Below the pieces are notes generated by a model. That model was not told the origin of the DNA. It did no database searches and worked only from the letters and a program-made list of their open reading frames with translations. This document shows, in pieces, positions 60,993 through 64,000 of a stretch of 64,000 bases of DNA (positions are counted from its first letter, which is position 1; each line of letters opens with the position of its first letter). The translations under genes were made by a program, and so were the position numbers. Source of the stretch: Streptomyces hydrogenans (GTDB lineage Bacteria > Actinomycetota > Actinomycetes > Streptomycetales > Streptomycetaceae); contig NZ_BNBS01000005.1 in the NCBI RefSeq assembly GCF_014656075.1, forward strand, positions 63,217 to 127,216, in the 5' to 3' direction.

Positions 60993-61304
60993 ATGAACGG
61001 CGACGAGAACGTCCTGGACTGGCTGCAGGGTTGGTACGCCGCCCAGTGCGATGAGGACTGGGAGCACGAGTGGGGCGTCAAGATCGAGACGCTCGACAAC
61101 CCGGGCTGGGCGGTCCGCATCGACCTGGAGGAGACCGATCTCGAAGAGCACGCGTTCCCCCGCCTGGACATCGAGCGCGGCAAGGACGACTGGCTCATGG
61201 CCTGGACCTCCGACATGGCCTTCCGCGCCGCGTGCGGACCGGGCAACCTCACCGAGGTACTCGGCCTCTTCCGCCGCTGGGCGATGGAGAACGCCCCGCT
61301 GTAG
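60993..61304 (+). CDS. Imm53-family immunity protein (orphan)
   Basis: The 103-residue protein reads DWLQGWYAAQCDEDWEHEWG, then VKIETLDNPGWAVRIDLEET, then ERGKDDWLMAW. This is the pattern of Immunity protein 53, an inhibitor of polymorphic toxins. No toxin gene is seen in the window, so it is an orphan. TAGCAT (60979-60984) is 8 nt before the ATG, suggesting leaderless mRNA. Confidence 0.85.
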   Translation: MNGDENVLDWLQGWYAAQCDEDWEHEWGVKIETLDNPGWAVRIDLEETDLEEHAFPRLDIERGKDDWLMAWTSDMAFRAACGPGNLTEVLGLFRRWAMENAPL

Positions 61305-61815
61305 GGAGTACGCCGCGGGGCGACACCTCCAGCCCCACTGAGCACGGGCGAAGCGGCCCGACCGCTGCGGCCGCGCTCGCTGGTTCGCGTGGTCACCGAG
61401 CCGGAGCCGAGCCCCGGAGCGGAGCTGCTGGAAGACGGCTTCACCGCTTTCGTGGCCCTCTGCCGCACGGCGAACCGGCCCACCGGAACCACCCCGGCGG
61501 GGCCGACGCACTCGCCGAGGTCACGGATGGCGGTTTCTCCCTCGTGCCGGCCGATGCGTCGCTGGGCGACTGTGCGCCGTCGTACCGGACGCGGACGGGG
61601 TGGCCAGGGGGCAGCGGGAGACGTGATCCACGGCTCGCGCTTGCGGGTGGTGGCCTTCTCCCCGCCCGCCGAGCCGTCCGCGAGCGCGGCAGAAAGCCGG
61701 TGCAGGCCGCCGTCATCCGCCGCTTTCGCCCGGTGCTGAGCTTCGCGGTCCTCGGGCCGGCGGATCGCGGGGCGGGCGCGTGTCCTCGGTTCCGGGCCGT
61801 GGGTGGGGGTGTCGC
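61305..61815 (+). pseudogene. Gap with possible decayed coding fragment
   Basis: Plus-strand sequence near 61395-61495 encodes EPEPSPGAELLEDGFTAFVA followed by LCRTANRP in one frame. The next segment, to about 61600, continues as DALAEVTDGGFSLVPADASL in another frame, as if a small gene were frameshifted. No start or intact domain is visible. The rest of the gap shows no gene. Confidence 0.3.
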
Positions 61816-62673
61816 TCAGACCGCGGTGCCGTCCGGTTCCGTCTCCAGGGTCATGCGGGCGACGTGGAGCGCCAGGTAGGAGACCTCGTCCTCGCTCAGG
61901 TGGGTGCCCAGGCGGAGCTCGACGACCGTCGCCAGCTGCTGTGCGGTGCGGGTCGCCTCCGGGTAGTGGCGGCGGATGCCCTGGCCGATCGTGGACTCGT
62001 GGCCCTTCAGCTGCCGGTGCTGCTGGATCCGCACGAAGAGGTAGCGCACGTGGGTGATGAACCGCGCCGCGCTCATGGACTCCTGGGAGACCGACAGGCC
62101 GTGCCGTTCCCGGACGACGGCCAGCATCTGCTGGATGACGCCGGTCATCGTGTACGTGAAGGACAGGTCGCCCTTGGCGAAGCCCGCGTTCACCAGGTGC
62201 AGCGCCAGCGCGATCGCCTCGGGGGGCTCCAGTCGCGGGTCCACGCGCTCGTTGATGGCCGCGAGGAGGCGCTGGGCCTGGGCGTACTCGGTGGCGTACA
62301 GGGCCTGGACCTCGGCGAGCAGCGGGTACTCGACGACGATGCCCCGCGCGGCCCGGTCCAGCGCGCCGGCGACGTGGTCGGCGACGGCGATGGCGAGGGT
62401 CGGCCGGGTGGACTCGCGTCCCTCGATGCCGGTCTCGTCGAGGGCGATCACGACGGCCCTGAGGACCTGCTCGTCGATGAGGGCGAGGGCTTCGCTCAGG
62501 TGGTCGGGGTCACGCCCGTCCGCCGGGACGAAGACGCGGACGATCAGCGCCGGGTCGACCGGCTTGCCCTGGCGCGAGCTGAAGCCGATGCCGCGCCCCG
62601 TGAGGATGACCTCCTGGCCCTTGTCGTCGCGCGCGAGGACCACATTGTTGTTGAGGACACGCAGCGCCTTCAA
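61816..62673 (-). CDS. BglG/LicT-family transcription antiterminator
   Basis: The 285-residue protein starts at TTG 62673, with GAAGGAG 8 nt upstream. It has an N-terminal CAT RNA-binding domain (ALRVLNNNVVLARDDKGQEV; GRGIGFSSRQGKPVD). Two PRD domains follow with His-containing motifs (AIAVADHVAGAL, IALALHLVNAGF, RFITHVRYLFVR, YLALHVARM) that are phosphorylated by PTS proteins in the family. It lies downstream of the PTS permease and probably controls it through RNA hairpins. Confidence 0.93.
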   Translation of the reverse strand: MKALRVLNNNVVLARDDKGQEVILTGRGIGFSSRQGKPVDPALIVRVFVPADGRDPDHLSEALALIDEQVLRAVVIALDETGIEGRESTRPTLAIAVADHVAGALDRAARGIVVEYPLLAEVQALYATEYAQAQRLLAAINERVDPRLEPPEAIALALHLVNAGFAKGDLSFTYTMTGVIQQMLAVVRERHGLSVSQESMSAARFITHVRYLFVRIQQHRQLKGHESTIGQGIRRHYPEATRTAQQLATVVELRLGTHLSEDEVSYLALHVARMTLETEPDGTAV

Positions 62674-62753
62674 CGCCTGCTCTCCTTCTCGTCCGCGGTC
62701 CGTTTCTCCCCCAATGATCCCGCATGGTCCGCGGCTGCCGTGCCGGAGCCGTG

Positions 62754-62830
62754 CGGACCGGTCCGATGCGGACCGGTCCGCTGCGGGCCGTGCCCGTGCG
62801 GGTACGCGCTCCGCGGGGTGCGCGTACCCG
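62754..62830 (-). promoter_or_regulatory. RNA hairpins between PTS and antiterminator genes
   Basis: Two copies of the palindrome CGGACCGGTCCG (62754-62765 and 62769-62780) can pair into a 12-bp hairpin. A separate 11-bp hairpin CGGGTACGCGC/GCGCGTACCCG (arms 62799-62809 and 62820-62830) lies nearer the PTS stop. They are candidate terminator/antiterminator structures. Confidence 0.55.
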
Positions 62831-62851
62831 TGTCGGGCCGGTGGCCGCTCG

Positions 62852-64000
62852 TCACCGGCGTACGGTCACCACGGGTGCGCCGACGGCGACGTCCTGCCCG
62901 GTGTGCGGCTCGACCGAGGCGAGCTCCGCGGTGTTGGTGACGGTCATCAGGGTGACCGTCGGGTGCTGGGCCGCGCGCACGGCGTCGAGGTCGACCTCGA
63001 CGAGGAGGTCGCCGGCGCGGACCTGTCGGCCGGCCTCGGCCCGGACGTCGAAGCCCTCGCCCCGCATCTGCACCGTGTCGATGCCGACGTGGATGAGGAC
63101 CTCGACGCCCTCGGCGGTGCGGATGCCGAAGGCGTGGCCGGTGTCGGCGACGACCATCAGCTCTCCGTCGACCGGCGCGACGACGCGGCCGTCGGCCGGT
63201 TCGACGCCCACGCCCTCGCCGAGCGCGCGGGAGGCGAAGACCGGGTCACCGACCTCGTCGAGGTCGACCACGCGGCCCGCGACCGGGGCGCCGAGCTCGA
63301 TGCCCTTCCCGGCGGAGACGACCGGGGTGGTCTCGGCCGGCGTGGTGGGGGCGGGGGTGGGAGTGGAGGTGGTGGGCTTCGTGGCCCCGGCGGCGGTCTC
63401 GGCACTCACGGGGGCGCCGACGGTGACGAGCTCGCGGTCGTCGGCCGCGGCGGTCTCCTGGGCGACCGTCTCGGCCTCCAGGGCGTCGCGCTCGGCGTTG
63501 GCCCGGGCGCGGTCCTGCGGGGTGCGGAAGTCGGAGAAGTACACGAGGGCCATGGCGGTGAAGAAGGACGCCGTGATCGCGATGACGTACACCAGCATCG
63601 GGTCGAAGACCGGGATGGTGAGCAGCGAGGTGAAGGCGAAGGCGTTGGTGTCCACGCCGCCCAGGACGCCGACGATGACGCCGCCGACGAGGCAGCCGAC
63701 CAGCATGCGCGGGTAGATCCGCTTGAAGCGCAGGTGGATGCCGTACAGCGAGGGCTCGGAGATGCCGCCGAAGAGTCCGGCGGCCAGGGCTCCGGTCGCG
63801 GTCTGGCGCATCTCCTTCTCGCGGTGGCGCAGCGAGAGCAGGAGGACACCGGCGGTGGCGCCGAAGCAGGCGAAGTTCCACGCGCCCATGGGGCCCTGGA
63901 TGAAGTCGTAGCCGAGGGTGTTGATGTTCTGCAGCATGAGCGCGTTCAGCGGCCAGTGCAGGCCCAGCGGCACCAGGAACGGGTACAGCAGCGGGATCAT
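62852..64000 (-). CDS. PTS beta-glucoside-type permease, EIIC-EIIA end (partial)
   Basis: At least 382 C-terminal residues are visible; the gene continues past 64000. EIIC helices (LGYDFIQGPMGAWNFACFGA; FGGISEPSLYGIHLRF) lead, through a Thr/Pro-rich linker, to a Glc-type EIIA domain. That domain has active-site histidines in VADTGHAFGIRTAEG and EVLIHVGIDTVQMRG. It imports and phosphorylates a sugar, probably a beta-glucoside, with regulation by the antiterminator 178 bp downstream. Confidence 0.9.
   Translation of the reverse strand: MIPLLYPFLVPLGLHWPLNALMLQNINTLGYDFIQGPMGAWNFACFGATAGVLLLSLRHREKEMRQTATGALAAGLFGGISEPSLYGIHLRFKRIYPRMLVGCLVGGVIVGVLGGVDTNAFAFTSLLTIPVFDPMLVYVIAITASFFTAMALVYFSDFRTPQDRARANAERDALEAETVAQETAAADDRELVTVGAPVSAETAAGATKPTTSTPTPAPTTPAETTPVVSAGKGIELGAPVAGRVVDLDEVGDPVFASRALGEGVGVEPADGRVVAPVDGELMVVADTGHAFGIRTAEGVEVLIHVGIDTVQMRGEGFDVRAEAGRQVRAGDLLVEVDLDAVRAAQHPTVTLMTVTNTAELASVEPHTGQDVAVGAPVVTVRR

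Noticed and set aside
61070-61879. 269-codon plus frame after Imm53
   Set aside because: Starts as an out-of-frame overlap of Imm53 and ends antisense to the antiterminator gene; only a short middle part looks coding.
1-64000. CRISPR array, insertion sequence or prophage
   Set aside because: No regularly spaced near-perfect repeats with unique spacers, no transposase or integrase coding sequence and no terminal inverted repeats were seen.

Overview
This 64 kb window is high-GC actinobacterial chromosome, almost certainly Streptomyces. The signs are strong third-position GC, many GTG and TTG starts, twin-arginine and lipoprotein secretion signals, F420/FMN luciferase-like enzymes, a CcaseBC-type envelope two-component system (CseBC-like), a WD40-fused Ser/Thr kinase, and only one TTA codon noticed in any annotated gene. 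I saw no insertion sequence, prophage, rRNA operon or CRISPR array. The content (regulators, transporters, acetyltransferases, secreted proteins, orphan immunity genes) fits an accessory-rich chromosomal region.

Layout. 1-3.9 kb: the 5' end of an ABC exporter, a hypothetical, a GNAT enzyme, and a TusA-like protein with an ArsR-rhodanese regulator. 4.05-6.2 kb: an MFS exporter and a SnoaL-like protein whose 3' end runs into a 28-bp tandem repeat. 6.3-15.9 kb: a hydantoin-type catabolic locus. An ATP-dependent hydantoinase pair hyuA/hyuB converges on an operon of MFS importer, HyuA-like protein, DUF917 (S-methyl-thiohydantoin desulfurase family) and a PucR regulator. 16-23.6 kb: a GNAT gene, the initiator tRNA with a strong hairpin, then three tandem paralogous secreted FG-GAP proteins, two behind an identically spaced ECF-sigma-like promoter. 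23.5-30.4 kb: hypothetical, HIT, HTH, Tat-secreted, S1 and AraC/hydrolase genes, and a PadR-HAAS pair. 30.5-34.8 kb: a response regulator, sensor kinase, D-Ala-D-Ala carboxypeptidase and exo/endonuclease-phosphatase operon. 35-45.9 kb: TetR/amidase and TetR/LLM divergent pairs, each with clear palindromic operators, plus AraC/NmrA, barstar, EF-hand, GNAT and DUF2199 genes. 46-53 kb: an organosulfur operon. IclR is divergent from a cysteine-type leader peptide, a DszB-type desulfinase candidate, SsuA/SsuC/SsuB, a second SsuA-like protein without signal peptide, and an SsuD-like monooxygenase. 53-58.7 kb: an EamA exporter with a repeat-built tail, LysR, and a kinase-TPR-WD40 protein. 59-64 kb: small hypotheticals, a tRNA-Trp-like gene, Imm53, a LicT/BglG-type antiterminator and a truncated PTS beta-glucoside-type permease.

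The two most coherent systems are the organosulfur operon and the hydantoin/thiohydantoin locus. In the first, uptake by Ssu feeds an FMNH2-type monooxygenase and a DszB-like enzyme that keeps the Cys/His/Arg pattern, probably under cysteine-leader attenuation and IclR. In the second, thiohydantoin desulfuration could feed ATP-dependent hydantoin ring opening. Both functional readings are inferences from families and gene order.
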